DNA of 64,000 nucleotides from Hyunsoonleella pacifica (GCF_004310335.1 NZ_SIRS01000005.1:124001-188000); one strand, 5' to 3'. Shown: positions 53,425-64,000, counted from the first letter of the stretch. Numbers and translations: made by a program. Notes: a model not told the origin generated them from the sequence alone.

Positions 53425-54123
53425 TTAGTATTTTAAAATTGGAAAACCATTTTCACAGACTACAGCAGTGGGTTGCGGAGTGATATCACAAGTTGAAAAA
53501 ACACTCCACTTTATATTATATTCATTTTCAGCTTGGGTATAAATCTCAACCTTTTCTAAAAACGCCTCAACATCTATAGATTTTGGATAAGCAACATACC
53601 CTTGCGGTCCACCGCAAGATTTAGAACCGTATGGTGCAAATGCCCAATCCTCGGCATTTTCACAAGCTATACCATCAATCAATTCATTAATATCATCAAA
53701 TAAACTCATCAATATTCTATAATCTTGTTCTTGTTCACTAAGCGCCTTAGTTACTACAAGCTCTGTTTCTGTAACTGATATAATACGCCATACATAATTG
53801 TTTGGAAAGTGATTTTGTGTTATGGTTATTACATTTTCAGTGAGTTCCCAAGTACCGTTATAATCTGAAAAATGAAGCGGAGGTGTTCCACACCATCCAG
53901 AAGAACGTTCAACTAAATTACCTTTAGCTCTAAATGAAATACCATAAGTATTCTCAGGTAAAGAATTTTGTCTTTTAAAAGTGATGTTTTCCTTATCATA
54001 CTGTACCTCAGACCAGTTTCCTATTAACAAATTAGACGCATCTATTAAATCATCTTCATTCGATTCACACTTCATATTAATACAACAAATTAATATGGTT
54101 ACAGCAAAGGCTAACTTTTTCAT
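53425..54123 (-). CDS. Lipocalin-like lipoprotein, 232 aa
   Basis: A 232-residue lipoprotein with lipobox NMKC (Cys19). Residues ~35-115 read like a lipocalin-like domain (LLIGNWSEVQYDKENITF..., FRAKGNLVERSSGWC..., GTWELTENVITI), as in many flavobacterial lipoproteins. The C-terminal half is cysteine-containing (CGGPQGYVAYPK) and of unknown fold. First gene of the cluster; the 225-base gap upstream is shared with miaB, which is read the other way. Confidence 0.72.
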   Translation of the reverse strand: MKKLAFAVTILICCINMKCESNEDDLIDASNLLIGNWSEVQYDKENITFKRQNSLPENTYGISFRAKGNLVERSSGWCGTPPLHFSDYNGTWELTENVITITQNHFPNNYVWRIISVTETELVVTKALSEQEQDYRILMSLFDDINELIDGIACENAEDWAFAPYGSKSCGGPQGYVAYPKSIDVEAFLEKVEIYTQAENEYNIKWSVFSTCDITPQPTAVVCENGFPILKY

Positions 54124-54236
54124 AAGCGTCTTTTGGGTTTAATTTAAAGTTCAATTATTAGATACAGAACTAAACAAATGGTTGCGTGAAAAATTTGAAT
54201 CAATATTGAAAATACAATGAAAACAGAATGTTTCAT

Positions 54237-54265
54237 TTTAGATTTCTGTCTTTGCAGGAATAACA
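54237..54265. repeat. REP-like palindromic intergenic element (degenerate)
   Basis: TTTTAGATTTCTG followed by CAGGAA forms a hairpin TTTCTG-TCTTTG-CAGGAA (one wobble pair). It is related to the element at 38824-38846 by the shared TTTAGATT start. Confidence 0.4.
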
Positions 54266-54326
54266 ATTTTTAATACAAACTTCGTTGCTGTACACAAAGA
54301 ATTATTTTTCAATTTAAATATGACAC

Positions 54327-54359
54327 TTTGTCATAAAATGCATATTAATTGTATCTTTG
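54327..54359 (+). promoter_or_regulatory. Promoter of miaB
   Basis: TTTG (54327-54330) and TATCTTTG (54352-54359) match the Bacteroidota -33/-7 pattern with a 21-base spacer. Transcription should start near 54366, which rules out the in-frame ATG at 54349 and supports 54394 as the miaB start. Confidence 0.8.
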
Positions 54360-54393
54360 CACACTTATTGACCCATTGTGGACTCAGGATATT

Positions 54394-55842
54394 ATGGAAA
54401 AGATTATAGACGAAAGCAAACAAGGACAATCCTTAATTTTAGACAAAAAAGAAGGCAATACGCGTAAACTTTTTATTGAAAGTTATGGGTGTCAAATGAA
54501 TTTTAGTGATAGCGAAATTGTGGCTTCTATTTTAAACGAACAAGGCTACAACACTACACAAAATTTAGAAGAAGCCGATTTGGTTTTGGTTAATACCTGC
54601 TCTATTCGAGATAAGGCAGAACAAACTGTTAGAAAACGTTTAGAAAAATATAATGCCGTAAAACAAAACCAAAATCCAAGCATGAAAGTTGGTGTTTTAG
54701 GGTGTATGGCAGAACGTTTAAAAAGCAAGTTTCTTGAGGAAGAAAAAATTGTAGATTTAGTTGTTGGTCCTGATGCCTACAAAGATTTACCTAATCTTTT
54801 AGCTGAAGTCGAAGATGGAAGAGATGCTATTAATGTTATTTTATCTAAAGAAGAGACTTATGGCGACATATCTCCTGTACGTTTAAACACAAACGGTGTA
54901 ACTGCCTTTGTTTCCATAACAAGAGGTTGTGATAACATGTGTACATTTTGCGTAGTTCCTTTTACTCGTGGGAGAGAGCGCAGTAGAGATCCACAAAGTA
55001 TTATTGAAGAGGTTAATGATTTGTGGAATAAAGGATACAAAGAAGTAACGCTTTTAGGGCAGAATGTAGACAGTTACCTGTGGTATGGTGGTGGGTTGAA
55101 AAAAGATTTTGATAAAGCCAGCGAACTTCAAAAAGCTACAGCTGTGAATTTTGCTATGCTGCTAGATATGTGCGCTATTGCTCAACCAAAAATGCGTTTC
55201 CGCTTCTCTACATCTAATCCTCAAGATTTCACTTTGGATGTGATTGAAACTATGGCAAAACATAGAAACATTTGCAATTATATACACTTACCTGTGCAAA
55301 GTGGAAGTGACCGAATTCTAAAAGCAATGAATCGTTTACATACACGCAAAGAATATTTCAAATTAATTGATAACATAAAACGATTGATTCCAGATTGTGC
55401 TATTAGCCAAGATATGATTGCTGGTTTCCCAACAGAAACAGAAGAAGATCATCAAGATACATTAAGCTTAATGGAATATGTGAAATACGATTTTGGTTTC
55501 ATGTTTGCATACTCAGAAAGACCGGGCACACTTGCAGAGCGCAAAATGGAAGACGATATTCCCGAAGATATTAAGAAAAGGCGTTTAAATGAAATTATTG
55601 CTTTGCAACAAAAGCATAGTTTATTGCGCACACAGGAACATGTTGGAAAAATTGAGGAGGTATTGATCGAGAAGTCTTCGAAGCGTTCTGATGCGCATTG
55701 GTCTGGTAGAAACACTCAAAACACTGTAGTTGTTTTTCCAAAAAACAAATATAATATTGGAGATTTTGTAAATGTAAAAATCACAGATTGCACCAGTGCT
55801 ACCCTAATTGGAGAAGCTGTTGGATATTCAGATAATAATTAA
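54394..55842 (+). CDS. miaB: tRNA-2-methylthio-N6-dimethylallyladenosine synthase MiaB
   Basis: Radical-SAM methylthiotransferase acting on A37 of tRNAs that read UNN codons. The N-terminal domain has its three cluster cysteines ([21 protein letters not shown]). The radical-SAM triad CDNMCTFC (GC-DNM-C-TFC) binds the second cluster and SAM. A TRAM domain closes the protein. The start at 54394 gives 482 residues; an ATG 45 bases upstream is excluded by the promoter. The next gene starts 7 bases after the stop. Confidence 0.95.
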   Translation: MEKIIDESKQGQSLILDKKEGNTRKLFIESYGCQMNFSDSEIVASILNEQGYNTTQNLEEADLVLVNTCSIRDKAEQTVRKRLEKYNAVKQNQNPSMKVGVLGCMAERLKSKFLEEEKIVDLVVGPDAYKDLPNLLAEVEDGRDAINVILSKEETYGDISPVRLNTNGVTAFVSITRGCDNMCTFCVVPFTRGRERSRDPQSIIEEVNDLWNKGYKEVTLLGQNVDSYLWYGGGLKKDFDKASELQKATAVNFAMLLDMCAIAQPKMRFRFSTSNPQDFTLDVIETMAKHRNICNYIHLPVQSGSDRILKAMNRLHTRKEYFKLIDNIKRLIPDCAISQDMIAGFPTETEEDHQDTLSLMEYVKYDFGFMFAYSERPGTLAERKMEDDIPEDIKKRRLNEIIALQQKHSLLRTQEHVGKIEEVLIEKSSKRSDAHWSGRNTQNTVVVFPKNKYNIGDFVNVKITDCTSATLIGEAVGYSDNN

Positions 55843-55849
55843 ATAAAAG

Positions 55850-56191
55850 ATGACTGAATTTAACTTTAACAACAAAACATTTTCTTTAATTGAAAACTCA
55901 GAAAATGGACAGGTTAATTCTGAAACACTATTTAAATATAAACAACAAGGCAATCTAATTACTGCTGATTATTCTGGAGGAAGTGTTATTTACGGAAAAA
56001 TAGTTGGTAAGCTAAACAAAGATAAAATAGAGATGCTTTACCAATGTTTAACTTCAGACGAAGAATTAAGAGCAGGAAAAGCAATTGCAACGATTAGTTT
56101 AACAAAAGAGCATAAAATTAAACTGAAGTTACATTGGGAGTGGCTTAATGATAAAAACGAAAAAGGAACTTCAGAATATATAGAAAACTAA
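55850..56191 (+). CDS. Conserved hypothetical protein between miaB and the sigma-54 activator, 113 aa
   Basis: A 113-residue soluble beta-rich protein (YKQQGNLITADYSGGSVIYGKIVG pattern near 29-52), often annotated as N-acetylglutamate synthase in flavobacteria without support; it has no acetyltransferase motif. It begins 7 bases after miaB and its stop is followed immediately by the next ATG (56192), so it is part of the operon. Confidence 0.8.
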   Translation: MTEFNFNNKTFSLIENSENGQVNSETLFKYKQQGNLITADYSGGSVIYGKIVGKLNKDKIEMLYQCLTSDEELRAGKAIATISLTKEHKIKLKLHWEWLNDKNEKGTSEYIEN

Positions 56192-57466
56192 ATGGAATCA
56201 GTACAAGCCATAAAACAACGCTTTGGTATTATTGGTAATACACTATCGTTAAACCGTGCTTTAGAAAAGGCGATTCGTGTATCTCCAACGGATATTTCAG
56301 TTTTGGTAACTGGAGAAAGTGGTGTTGGAAAAGAAAGTATTCCTAAAATCATACATCAATTATCACATAGAAAACACAATAAATATATTGCTGTGAACTG
56401 TGGTGCCATTCCAGAAGGCACTATAGATAGTGAACTTTTTGGGCATGAAAAAGGTGCTTTTACAGGAGCAACTTCTACACGTAGTGGATATTTTGAAGTA
56501 GCTGATGGTGGGACTATTTTTTTAGATGAAGTTGGAGAATTACCACTTACCACACAAGTACGTTTATTACGTGTTTTAGAAAATGGCGAGTTCATTAAAG
56601 TAGGCTCCAGTAAAGTACAAAAAACCAACGTTCGTATAGTTGCAGCTACAAACGTTAATATGTTTGAAGCTATCGAAAAGGAAAAGTTTCGCGAAGATTT
56701 ATACTATCGTTTAAGTACCGTTGAAATTAACTTGCCACCGCTTCGAGAACGCCAAGATGACATCCATTTACTATTTAGAAAATTCGCCAGTGATTTTGCA
56801 TTAAAATATAAAATGCCTACTGTAAAACTTACCGATAATGCAGTTCAATTGCTTCTAAAACATAGATGGGGAGGAAACATTAGGCAGTTGCGTAATGTTG
56901 CCGAACAAATATCTGTTCTTGAGCAAAACCGAACAGTTTCAGCTGAAGTTTTAAGAGGCTATTTACCTGCCTCAGGCACTCCAAATTTACCTGCAGTTGT
57001 AAAGTCTTCTAAAAGCGAAAGTGATTTTAGTAGCGAAAGAGAGATTCTTTACAAAGTACTGTTTGATATGAAAAGTGACTTAAATGATTTAAAGAAACTC
57101 ACTATGGAGCTCATGAAAAATGGTAACTCCAAAGATGTAGAAAAAGAAAACGAGCATTTAATTCAGAAAATTTATGGAGACGATAATGAGGATGCTACTG
57201 ATTTTTCTTTTGAAGAAGAAGAAAACATAGTAGAAAACCCTGAAGTTTTATCTATTCCAGAACATATCAACGAAGTATCTACTGGAGATAAATACCATTT
57301 CGCCGAAGAAATCGAAGAAGAAGAGACTTTGTCTTTACAAGACAAAGAATTAGAATTAATAAAAAAATCATTGGAGCGACATAACGGAAAACGTAAATTA
57401 GCCGCTGCTGAATTAGGTATAAGTGAAAGAACACTATACCGAAAAATTAAGCAATACGATCTTTAA
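56192..57466 (+). CDS. Sigma-54-dependent transcriptional activator (AAA+, Fis-type HTH)
   Basis: A 424-residue enhancer-binding protein that opens sigma-54 promoters. It has no receiver or sensor domain: the AAA+ domain starts at ~15. Walker A GESGVGKES (~40-48), the sigma-54 contact loop GAFTGA (~88-93) and Walker B GTIFLDEVGEL (~106-116) are intact. An acidic linker (~325-375) leads to a Fis-type HTH (RKLAAAELGISERTLYRKIK, ~400-420). Between miaB and lptE it occupies its usual place in Bacteroidota genomes. Activity may be set by a partner protein. Confidence 0.92.
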   Translation: MESVQAIKQRFGIIGNTLSLNRALEKAIRVSPTDISVLVTGESGVGKESIPKIIHQLSHRKHNKYIAVNCGAIPEGTIDSELFGHEKGAFTGATSTRSGYFEVADGGTIFLDEVGELPLTTQVRLLRVLENGEFIKVGSSKVQKTNVRIVAATNVNMFEAIEKEKFREDLYYRLSTVEINLPPLRERQDDIHLLFRKFASDFALKYKMPTVKLTDNAVQLLLKHRWGGNIRQLRNVAEQISVLEQNRTVSAEVLRGYLPASGTPNLPAVVKSSKSESDFSSEREILYKVLFDMKSDLNDLKKLTMELMKNGNSKDVEKENEHLIQKIYGDDNEDATDFSFEEEENIVENPEVLSIPEHINEVSTGDKYHFAEEIEEEETLSLQDKELELIKKSLERHNGKRKLAAAELGISERTLYRKIKQYDL

Positions 57467-57529
57467 ACTAAACTATAAGTCGCAATATTAAATTAGCAAC
57501 AATATTAAAAATTCTACGTTAGGAATTAA

Positions 57530-58036
57530 ATGAAATACATAAAATACATATACATTTTAGGACTACTTGTTTTAGTTTCTAATTGTGGGTTCTATTCGTT
57601 TACGGGAGCTTCAATATCTCCAGACACTAAAACATTTCAAGTAAATCGTTTTGAAAATAATTCGCTTTTAGTTGAACCCGGTTTAGAGGTAACTTTTAGA
57701 AATACCATGATTGCCATTTTGGAAAATCAAACCAACTTAAACAATGTAAACTCCAATGGAGATATTGTTTATGAGGGAGAGATTACAGAATACCGTATCT
57801 CTCCTACTACAGCTACAGCTCAAAATACAGCTGCACAAAACAGGTTAACTATAAGTGTAAAAGTGCACTTTTATGATAAAAACGATCCTGAAGCAGAATT
57901 TGATCAAAGATTCTCATTTTTTCACGATTATGAAGGAACCGCTCAATTATCAGGGGCTGTTAAGGACACTGCTATAGAAGAAATTTTTGAGCGTATAACA
58001 CAAGATATTTTTAATGCCTCTTTGGCAAAATGGTAA
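57530..58036 (+). CDS. lptE: LPS-assembly lipoprotein LptE
   Basis: Outer-membrane partner of LptD in lipopolysaccharide insertion. The 168-residue protein has a lipobox (LVSNC, Cys19), followed by the GFYSFTGASI start and a VNRFENNSLLVEPGLEVTFR segment, both typical of Bacteroidota LptE. It lies 63 bases after the sigma-54 activator and overlaps the next gene. Confidence 0.9.
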   Translation: MKYIKYIYILGLLVLVSNCGFYSFTGASISPDTKTFQVNRFENNSLLVEPGLEVTFRNTMIAILENQTNLNNVNSNGDIVYEGEITEYRISPTTATAQNTAAQNRLTISVKVHFYDKNDPEAEFDQRFSFFHDYEGTAQLSGAVKDTAIEEIFERITQDIFNASLAKW

Positions 58037-58985
58037 ACACACTTTGAATAGTCACGATTTTACATCATTATTACAAAACCCTCAAAACATAAATCCTCAA
58101 AAAACCGAGGCACTTAGGACTATTATTCAACAACACCCCTATTTTCAATCTGCAAAAGCATTACACCTTAAAGGCTTAAAACATCAAGAAAGCACTGATT
58201 ACAACCAAGCCTTAAAGACAACTGCAGCTTACACTACAGATAGAAGTATCCTTTTTGACTTTATTACATCAGATGTTTTTATTCAGAATGAAATATCAAA
58301 AATAATCAAACAAAATACCATTTATTTGAATGACATTAATGTAAATGCTGATGATATTTCTTTAGATAAAAGTCAACAAATTGCTCATAACCTTAAACAG
58401 CAAATTAAAGAAACCTCTGGTGTTTTAGACCCTGAATTATTTCAACCTAAAGACCCCTCAGCAGTAAGAACCATTAACTTTAAGTTAGATGAATCTGAAG
58501 CTATTGAAAGTACTACTGAAGCCTCTAATATTGAAGAAGCATCAGCCGAAGACATTTTAAAATTAGGTAAGCCCTTACAATTTGATAGGCGTGAAACACA
58601 TTCCTTTAATGAATGGTTAAAACTAACGCGAATAAAACCAATTAAAAGAAATGAGGCTTCTGAAAAAATGACTTCAAAAGAAAAAACATCAACCCAAACG
58701 CATGATAAGTCAAAACAAAGTGAAATTATAGATAGATTTATCGCGGAAAATCCTAAAATAACACCAGCTAAAGCGCCAGTCTCAAAAGAAAACTTAGCAA
58801 AGGCAAGAACAAAGCAGTCTGAAACCTTAATGACTGAGACTTTAGCAAGGATTTACCTAGAGCAAAAAAACTACAAAAAAGCAATTCAATCTTACAAAAT
58901 TTTAAGTTTGAAATATCCAGAAAAAAGTAGTTTCTTTGCAAACCAAATTAAGGCAATACAACAATTACAAGAATATAATAAATAA
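58014..58985 (+). CDS. Hypothetical protein between lptE and secG (flavobacterial), 323 aa
   Basis: A 323-residue soluble protein that accompanies lptE and secG in flavobacteria. The N-terminal part (LLQNPQNI, TIIQQHPYFQSAKAL) and the C-terminal part (LAKARTKQSETLMTETLARIYLEQKNYKKAIQSYKILSLKYPEKSSFFANQI) are helical; the end is a single TPR unit. The middle is charged and disordered. The ATG at 58014 overlaps lptE by 23 bases; a TTG at 58044 is an alternative start. Confidence 0.78.
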   Translation: MPLWQNGKHTLNSHDFTSLLQNPQNINPQKTEALRTIIQQHPYFQSAKALHLKGLKHQESTDYNQALKTTAAYTTDRSILFDFITSDVFIQNEISKIIKQNTIYLNDINVNADDISLDKSQQIAHNLKQQIKETSGVLDPELFQPKDPSAVRTINFKLDESEAIESTTEASNIEEASAEDILKLGKPLQFDRRETHSFNEWLKLTRIKPIKRNEASEKMTSKEKTSTQTHDKSKQSEIIDRFIAENPKITPAKAPVSKENLAKARTKQSETLMTETLARIYLEQKNYKKAIQSYKILSLKYPEKSSFFANQIKAIQQLQEYNK

Positions 58986-58991
58986 AAAATA

Positions 58992-59360
58992 ATGGGTACG
59001 TTTACAATATTTTTAATCCTTATCGTAGTTGTAGCATTTTTGCTTGTAGTAGTAATTATGGTACAAAACCCTAAAGGTGGTGGCTTATCTTCATCTTTTG
59101 GTGGCGGTGGCACACAGCAACTTGGTGGCGTTAAAAAAACCACAGACTTTTTAGATAAAAGCACATGGACTTTAGCAACAGTACTTTTGGTATTAATCTT
59201 AGTATCAAATATTACAATTGGTGGTGGGAATGCAACAGCAGATTCTAAAGCTCTAGATACTGATGCGCAAACTACGCAACCTTTACCAGATGCAGTACCA
59301 GACACGCAACCATTACCTACAGGTAGTGATAATTCTGGAACAACAGACACAAATCCATAG
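58992..59360 (+). CDS. secG: Preprotein translocase subunit SecG
   Basis: Small subunit of the SecYEG channel. Two transmembrane helices (~2-24 and ~57-75) flank the conserved cytoplasmic VQNPKGGGLSSSFGGGGTQ loop (~26-44). The Asp/Thr/Pro-rich tail (~80-122) is the usual low-complexity extension in Bacteroidota. It ends the operon begun at miaB; a terminator follows. Confidence 0.93.
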   Translation: MGTFTIFLILIVVVAFLLVVVIMVQNPKGGGLSSSFGGGGTQQLGGVKKTTDFLDKSTWTLATVLLVLILVSNITIGGGNATADSKALDTDAQTTQPLPDAVPDTQPLPTGSDNSGTTDTNP

Positions 59361-59390
59361 TAAGATCACAATCTGTAAAATATAAAACAA

Positions 59391-59424
59391 AAGTCAACTT
59401 ATATTATATAAGTTGGCTTTTTTT
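59391..59424 (+). terminator. Terminator after secG
   Basis: CAACTTATA (59395-59403) and TATAAGTTG (59407-59415), extended by G-T and A-T pairs, are followed by seven Ts. It ends the miaB-secG run. From here to 59640 the gap has no gene. Confidence 0.9.
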
Positions 59425-59643
59425 AATGAATTTAATTTGGACATTACCAAACTTAGCCGAGGTCTAACCTTCCTATTAGCCGCAGACTACCCTTTACAAC
59501 TCCTCACTTCGCAACTCTCTGCGAGATTTCCATTGCAATTCCTAATGCAATCTATCCGCCAAAAACAGTAACTGAGCTTAAATTAATAGATCATCTAGCA
59601 ATACTATCATATCTTTTCTGCAAGTTTGTCAGTTTCCCTGCCA

Positions 59644-59658
59644 TGGCACATTTTTAGC
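59644..59658 (+). promoter_or_regulatory. Candidate sigma-54 promoter of groSL
   Basis: TGGCACATTTTTAGC has the sigma-54 GG and GC dinucleotides at the required 10-base spacing; one base differs from the TGGCACN5TTGC consensus. It lies 52 bases before the groS ATG. No CIRCE element is visible. Confidence 0.5.
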
Positions 59659-59676
59659 TTAACGCTTAAGCGTTAA
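59659..59676. promoter_or_regulatory. 18-base perfect palindrome before groS
   Basis: TTAACGCTTAAGCGTTAA is its own reverse complement and directly follows the candidate sigma-54 element, 33 bases before the groS start. It may be an operator for heat-shock control. Confidence 0.6.
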
Positions 59677-59709
59677 TATAATAACCTAAATAATAAAATA
59701 TAAAACAAA

Positions 59710-59985
59710 ATGGGAGTAAACATTAAACCATTAGCAGACAGAGTTCTTATAGAACCTGCCGCAGCTGAAACAAAAACAGCATCAGGAATTATTATTCCAG
59801 ACAACGCTAAAGAAAAACCTCAAAAGGGAACAGTAGTAGCTGCCGGACCTGGCACTAAAGATGAACCTATTACAGTTAAAGTTGGCGATACCGTTTTATA
59901 TGGAAAATACGCTGGCACAGAATTAAAACTTGACGGCACAGATTATTTAATGATGCGTGAGAGTGATATTCTTGCAATTGTTTAA
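59710..59985 (+). CDS. groS: Co-chaperonin GroES
   Basis: The 91-residue lid of the GroEL chaperonin. It has the family start [26 protein letters not shown] with the mobile loop (~17-32) that docks on GroEL, and ends with [13 protein letters not shown]. It is 111 bases before groL; the gap between them contains repeats. Confidence 0.97.
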   Translation: MGVNIKPLADRVLIEPAAAETKTASGIIIPDNAKEKPQKGTVVAAGPGTKDEPITVKVGDTVLYGKYAGTELKLDGTDYLMMRESDILAIV

Positions 59986-59989
59986 TTAC

Positions 59990-60078
59990 AAATTCCAAAA
60001 ACCAAAAAAATAAATTCCAAAAAATCTCATTTAACTAAGCTCCTTCTTTGGAATTTAGAATTTGAACATTGAGATTTT
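59990..60078. repeat. AAATTCCAAA repeats and inverted repeats in the groS-groL gap
   Basis: AAATTCCAAAA occurs at 59990-60000 and AAATTCCAAA at 60012-60021; TTTGGAATTT (60047-60056) is its inverse. AAAATCTCA (60021-60029) and TGAGATTTT (60070-60078) form a second, outer inverted repeat. The mRNA could fold into a nested hairpin between the two genes. Confidence 0.6.
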
Positions 60079-60093
60079 AAATAAAATTTTTAA

Positions 60094-61728
<1,635 letters not shown>

Positions 61729-61757
61729 TATCAGATCGTTACAGATAAATTAAAAAA

Positions 61758-61784
61758 ACGCTTCCTGTTTGGAAGCGTTTTTTT
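61758..61784. terminator. Bidirectional terminator after groL
   Basis: ACGCTTCC and GGAAGCGT pair around TGTTT, flanked by A and T runs on both sides, so it serves groL on the plus strand and the 61783-63090 gene on the minus strand (it overlaps that gene's stop). Confidence 0.92.
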
Positions 61785-63090
61785 ATTTACCACGTATCAC
61801 ATCTTTATCTTTAAAATAGCCTTTTTCGCCATTAGGTAACTTTGCGATAATCCATTTGCCATCTTCTGAAACTTCAACAACATCAAGTTCTATTCCCCCT
61901 GGAAACTCGCCAACTGTTTTAGAAGCTTCATTTGCTTTAGAATATGCCATCTTTCTTTTACTTCTAGACCCTTTAATTTTAATACGCTCTATCAATACAT
62001 TTTCTCCAGAACTTACAAAAGTATAAGGCTGTATTGCAATCCCTAAAAGACCTAAATAGGCTGTGAGTTCAATATTTTCCTCTGCTCGCCTTAAGCCATT
62101 AACATAAGCTTCATTTCCAGAATTCATATTTACTGCTACGCTATACAATTCCTTTGCTTTTTGATAATTACCTACGGCTTCGTTTAACACCCCCATATTA
62201 AACACCAATTCAGCATTATATGGATCTACTTCATATATGGCACTGTACATATCGTAAGCTTTATCTATTTCTCTTAGTTTAAGATATTCTGTAGCATCTT
62301 TGATGCGCTCCTTAAACTGCTTATTTTTCACCCTTTCAAATGTAAAAGTATATGAATAATAATAAGGTGCTATGTAATTAGCCAATTGATATGCAATACT
62401 TTCACAACCAAATTCTGCTAATTTTGCTGGTGCCATCACCGCATCATCCAACGGTCTTGTATTTGACACTGAAGTATCTTTTTTTGATGATCTACCACTA
62501 GTTTGCCCAATAATTTCTCCTGTTTCAATAGATAATACTTTCATTCTCGCCTCTACTGATGTGGTTCTCGTTAAATGATACGATATTATTAATTTACCGT
62601 CGTCATTTCTATAAGAGCTTCTATCTCGTTCATCCGTACTAGAATAAGACACGTTTCCTGTAATAATAGCATCTACACCTAAATCTTTACCTATAGATAC
62701 AATTTGCGCATCACTTAATTCTGCAAGTACTATATTTTTATCTTTTAGTAATCGTTGTAACTCCTCTCTTTCTACAATCGAATAAATATCAGTTCTCGCT
62801 CCCTCAATAAAACAATTATCACTCTTACCTCTATATTCTTTTAATAAAGCAATAGAAATATAATCTGAAAGCTTACTACCAACATCTATACCTGCATTTT
62901 TATATTCGTCTGAACTTATATTTTGGAAATCCAATATTGCTATACGCTGTACGTTACCAATATCTTTTTTGGGTGGACTTAACAAGGAAGTTCTTAATAT
63001 TGATTTAAAAAGTTGGGCGGATACGTTTTGTGTATTTATACATACCAAAAAAATGAAAATTGACAATTTGAGAGTATTCTTTATGTTCAT
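61783..63090 (-). CDS. CsgG-domain, TPR and SH3-like envelope protein
   Basis: A 435-residue secreted protein with a signal peptide (to ~26, VSAQ). Residues ~45-240 carry a CsgG/FlgO-like domain (RIAILDFQNISSDEYKNAGI, YSIVEREELQRLLKD). A TPR unit pair follows (~265-335, AYDMYSAIYEVDPYNAELVFNMGVL), then a C-terminal SH3b-like domain (~370-432, KLPNGEKGYFKDKDV). The layout suggests a periplasmic or cell-wall-associated protein; the role is unknown. Confidence 0.82.
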   Translation of the reverse strand: MNIKNTLKLSIFIFLVCINTQNVSAQLFKSILRTSLLSPPKKDIGNVQRIAILDFQNISSDEYKNAGIDVGSKLSDYISIALLKEYRGKSDNCFIEGARTDIYSIVEREELQRLLKDKNIVLAELSDAQIVSIGKDLGVDAIITGNVSYSSTDERDRSSYRNDDGKLIISYHLTRTTSVEARMKVLSIETGEIIGQTSGRSSKKDTSVSNTRPLDDAVMAPAKLAEFGCESIAYQLANYIAPYYYSYTFTFERVKNKQFKERIKDATEYLKLREIDKAYDMYSAIYEVDPYNAELVFNMGVLNEAVGNYQKAKELYSVAVNMNSGNEAYVNGLRRAEENIELTAYLGLLGIAIQPYTFVSSGENVLIERIKIKGSRSKRKMAYSKANEASKTVGEFPGGIELDVVEVSEDGKWIIAKLPNGEKGYFKDKDVIRGK

Positions 63091-63235
63091 CGTAATTAAT
63101 TTTAATATTACACCGAAAGTAATAGTGTTTTAATTACTTTGTATGAGAGAACCCGTAAACAAAAGGTTTTTATTAAATTGATCCCTCTATTTTTAAACCT
63201 AGACAGGTAAGTACAAAAGTTATATTTTTATAAAC

Positions 63236-63895
63236 ATGAAAAAAATAAATTGGCAATATGCGCTTGGAGAGGTTTTAATAGTAATTGTTGGTATTTCTAT
63301 AGCATTTAGCATGAATAAATGTGCCGAAAACACAAAAAATGACAAACTGAAGCAGCAATATTTAACGAGTATAAAAAACGATCTTGAAATTGATAAAGTT
63401 ACACTTGAGACCAACACCGAAGAATTGGGAAGAAAAATAGGTGTACTTCAAAAAGTACTACCTTTGTTTAGTGCTACTAACTCCAATGAAAAAAATGGAC
63501 TGCGTGAAATTTTCTCTATCATGCAATTAACCGATTTTAATCCTAAAGATATTACCTATCAATCTATGATCAACTCTGGAGATTTTAGCTTGATAGAGGA
63601 TTTCCAATTAAAAACAGCTATAGAAACACACTACTCTGATTATAAAACTATTTTAAAAGACTACGAGCGTCAGGAAATTATTCATAAAGAATACTTTGGC
63701 GATTATTTCATACATAACATGGATTATGATGCAATGCGTCGTGGGGAATTAGGCTTTATGGATGAAAAACTACTTAAAAATATCCTACAAAGTATGAGAG
63801 GCGCTTTTATTATTAAACAGAAGGCAAGTGAACGTGGTATAAAAAGCTGTGATAGTTTAATTAAACTAATTTCTTCTGAATTAGCTTCCCCTTAA
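63236..63895 (+). CDS. DUF6090 family membrane protein
   Basis: A 219-residue protein that begins [21 protein letters not shown], one transmembrane helix (~8-25) typical of the family, followed by a helical soluble part. Function unknown. It converges with the partial minus-strand gene at the window end; their 3' ends overlap by 15 bases. Confidence 0.85.
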   Translation: MKKINWQYALGEVLIVIVGISIAFSMNKCAENTKNDKLKQQYLTSIKNDLEIDKVTLETNTEELGRKIGVLQKVLPLFSATNSNEKNGLREIFSIMQLTDFNPKDITYQSMINSGDFSLIEDFQLKTAIETHYSDYKTILKDYERQEIIHKEYFGDYFIHNMDYDAMRRGELGFMDEKLLKNILQSMRGAFIIKQKASERGIKSCDSLIKLISSELASP

Positions 63896-64000
63896 AATTT
63901 TTTCCATTTTTCGACCCTTGGCCAATTCATCTATCAGTTTATCCAAATAACGGCATTGCTTTGTTAATGTATTATCAATTTCTTCAATACGATAACCACA
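63881..64000 (-). CDS. C-terminal end of an unidentified gene, cut by window edge
   Basis: On the minus strand the frame is open from base 64000 to a TAA at 63881-63883 (39 codons visible). The residues are charged and helical ([30 protein letters not shown]). Too little is present for family assignment. Confidence 0.5.
   Translation of the reverse strand, partial: CGYRIEEIDNTLTKQCRYLDKLIDELAKGRKMEKILRGS

Noticed and set aside
54349-54393. Upstream in-frame ATG of miaB
   Set aside because: It lies at or before the predicted transcription start (-7 box at 54352-54359), so the ATG at 54394 is used.
58892-59350. A 152-codon minus-strand frame opposite secG
   Set aside because: It is a codon shadow of the Gly/Thr-rich secG and the preceding gene, with low-complexity PPP and Ser/Val runs.

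Overview
The window comes from a member of the Bacteroidota, almost certainly a marine-type Flavobacteriaceae. The evidence is the low G+C content, promoters of the TAnnTTTG type, and a complete gldK-gldL-gldM-gldN gliding/type IX secretion operon. The miaB - sigma-54 activator - lptE - secG and groS-groL blocks and the PRTRC cassette are also in Bacteroidota form.

Bases 1 to about 35,508 are the right-hand part of an integrated conjugative or mobilizable element. It ends at an initiator tRNA (tRNA-fMet, 35508-35580, minus strand) with a tyrosine recombinase immediately next to it; the left end lies outside the window. Reading inward from the left edge:
(i) A transfer/replication block holds a type IV coupling protein (truncated by the window edge), two Toprim-fold primase-like proteins (one with its acidic motifs lost), a DUF3945-like protein, a membrane-anchored M23 peptidase, and a 1,622-residue methylase-helicase.
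(ii) A PRTRC cassette (13.6-17.4 kb) encodes a ubiquitin-like protein ending in Gly, an E2-like protein and an E1/ThiF-like protein.
(iii) A HigBA-type toxin-antitoxin pair sits behind a perfect palindrome and is followed by two translationally coupled unknown genes (17.6-19.8 kb).
(iv) A hairpin-rich probable oriT region is followed by mobC and a relaxase (19.8-21.9 kb).
(v) An eight-gene minus-strand operon (33.5 to 22.0 kb) resembles a single-strand DNA phosphorothioation system (DUF4007/SspB, large ATPase/SspC, PAPS-reductase-like SspD, cysteine desulfurase SspA). It is joined to a four-gene downstream module (PLD-like helicase, 76-residue protein, zinc-hook SMC/DndD-like ATPase, 173-residue protein) that is probably the restriction arm. 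The operon lies between an intact small gene and a broken copy of the same gene's 3' end, which suggests that it was inserted as cargo.

From 35.5 kb rightward the sequence is ordinary chromosome. It holds the tRNA with its promoter, a CPXCG zinc-ribbon gene broken by an in-frame stop, an LRR protein, an ABC-F protein, DUF983 and FAD-oxidoreductase genes, and gldKLMN, with a stem-loop in each intercistronic gap. Next come a ureohydrolase-fold protein lacking its metal ligands, topA, an LpxR-like protein, two tandem paralogous membrane proteins and a three-gene lipoprotein cluster. The plus-strand housekeeping run is miaB - DUF - sigma-54 activator - lptE - hypothetical - secG - groS - groL. 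The window closes with a CsgG/TPR/SH3 protein and a DUF6090 protein.

The systems most worth attention are the phosphorothioation-restriction operon with its unassigned small components, the ubiquitin-like PRTRC cassette carried by a mobile element, and the unknown genes coupled to the toxin-antitoxin pair. Family assignments come from motifs read by eye; no database search was run.
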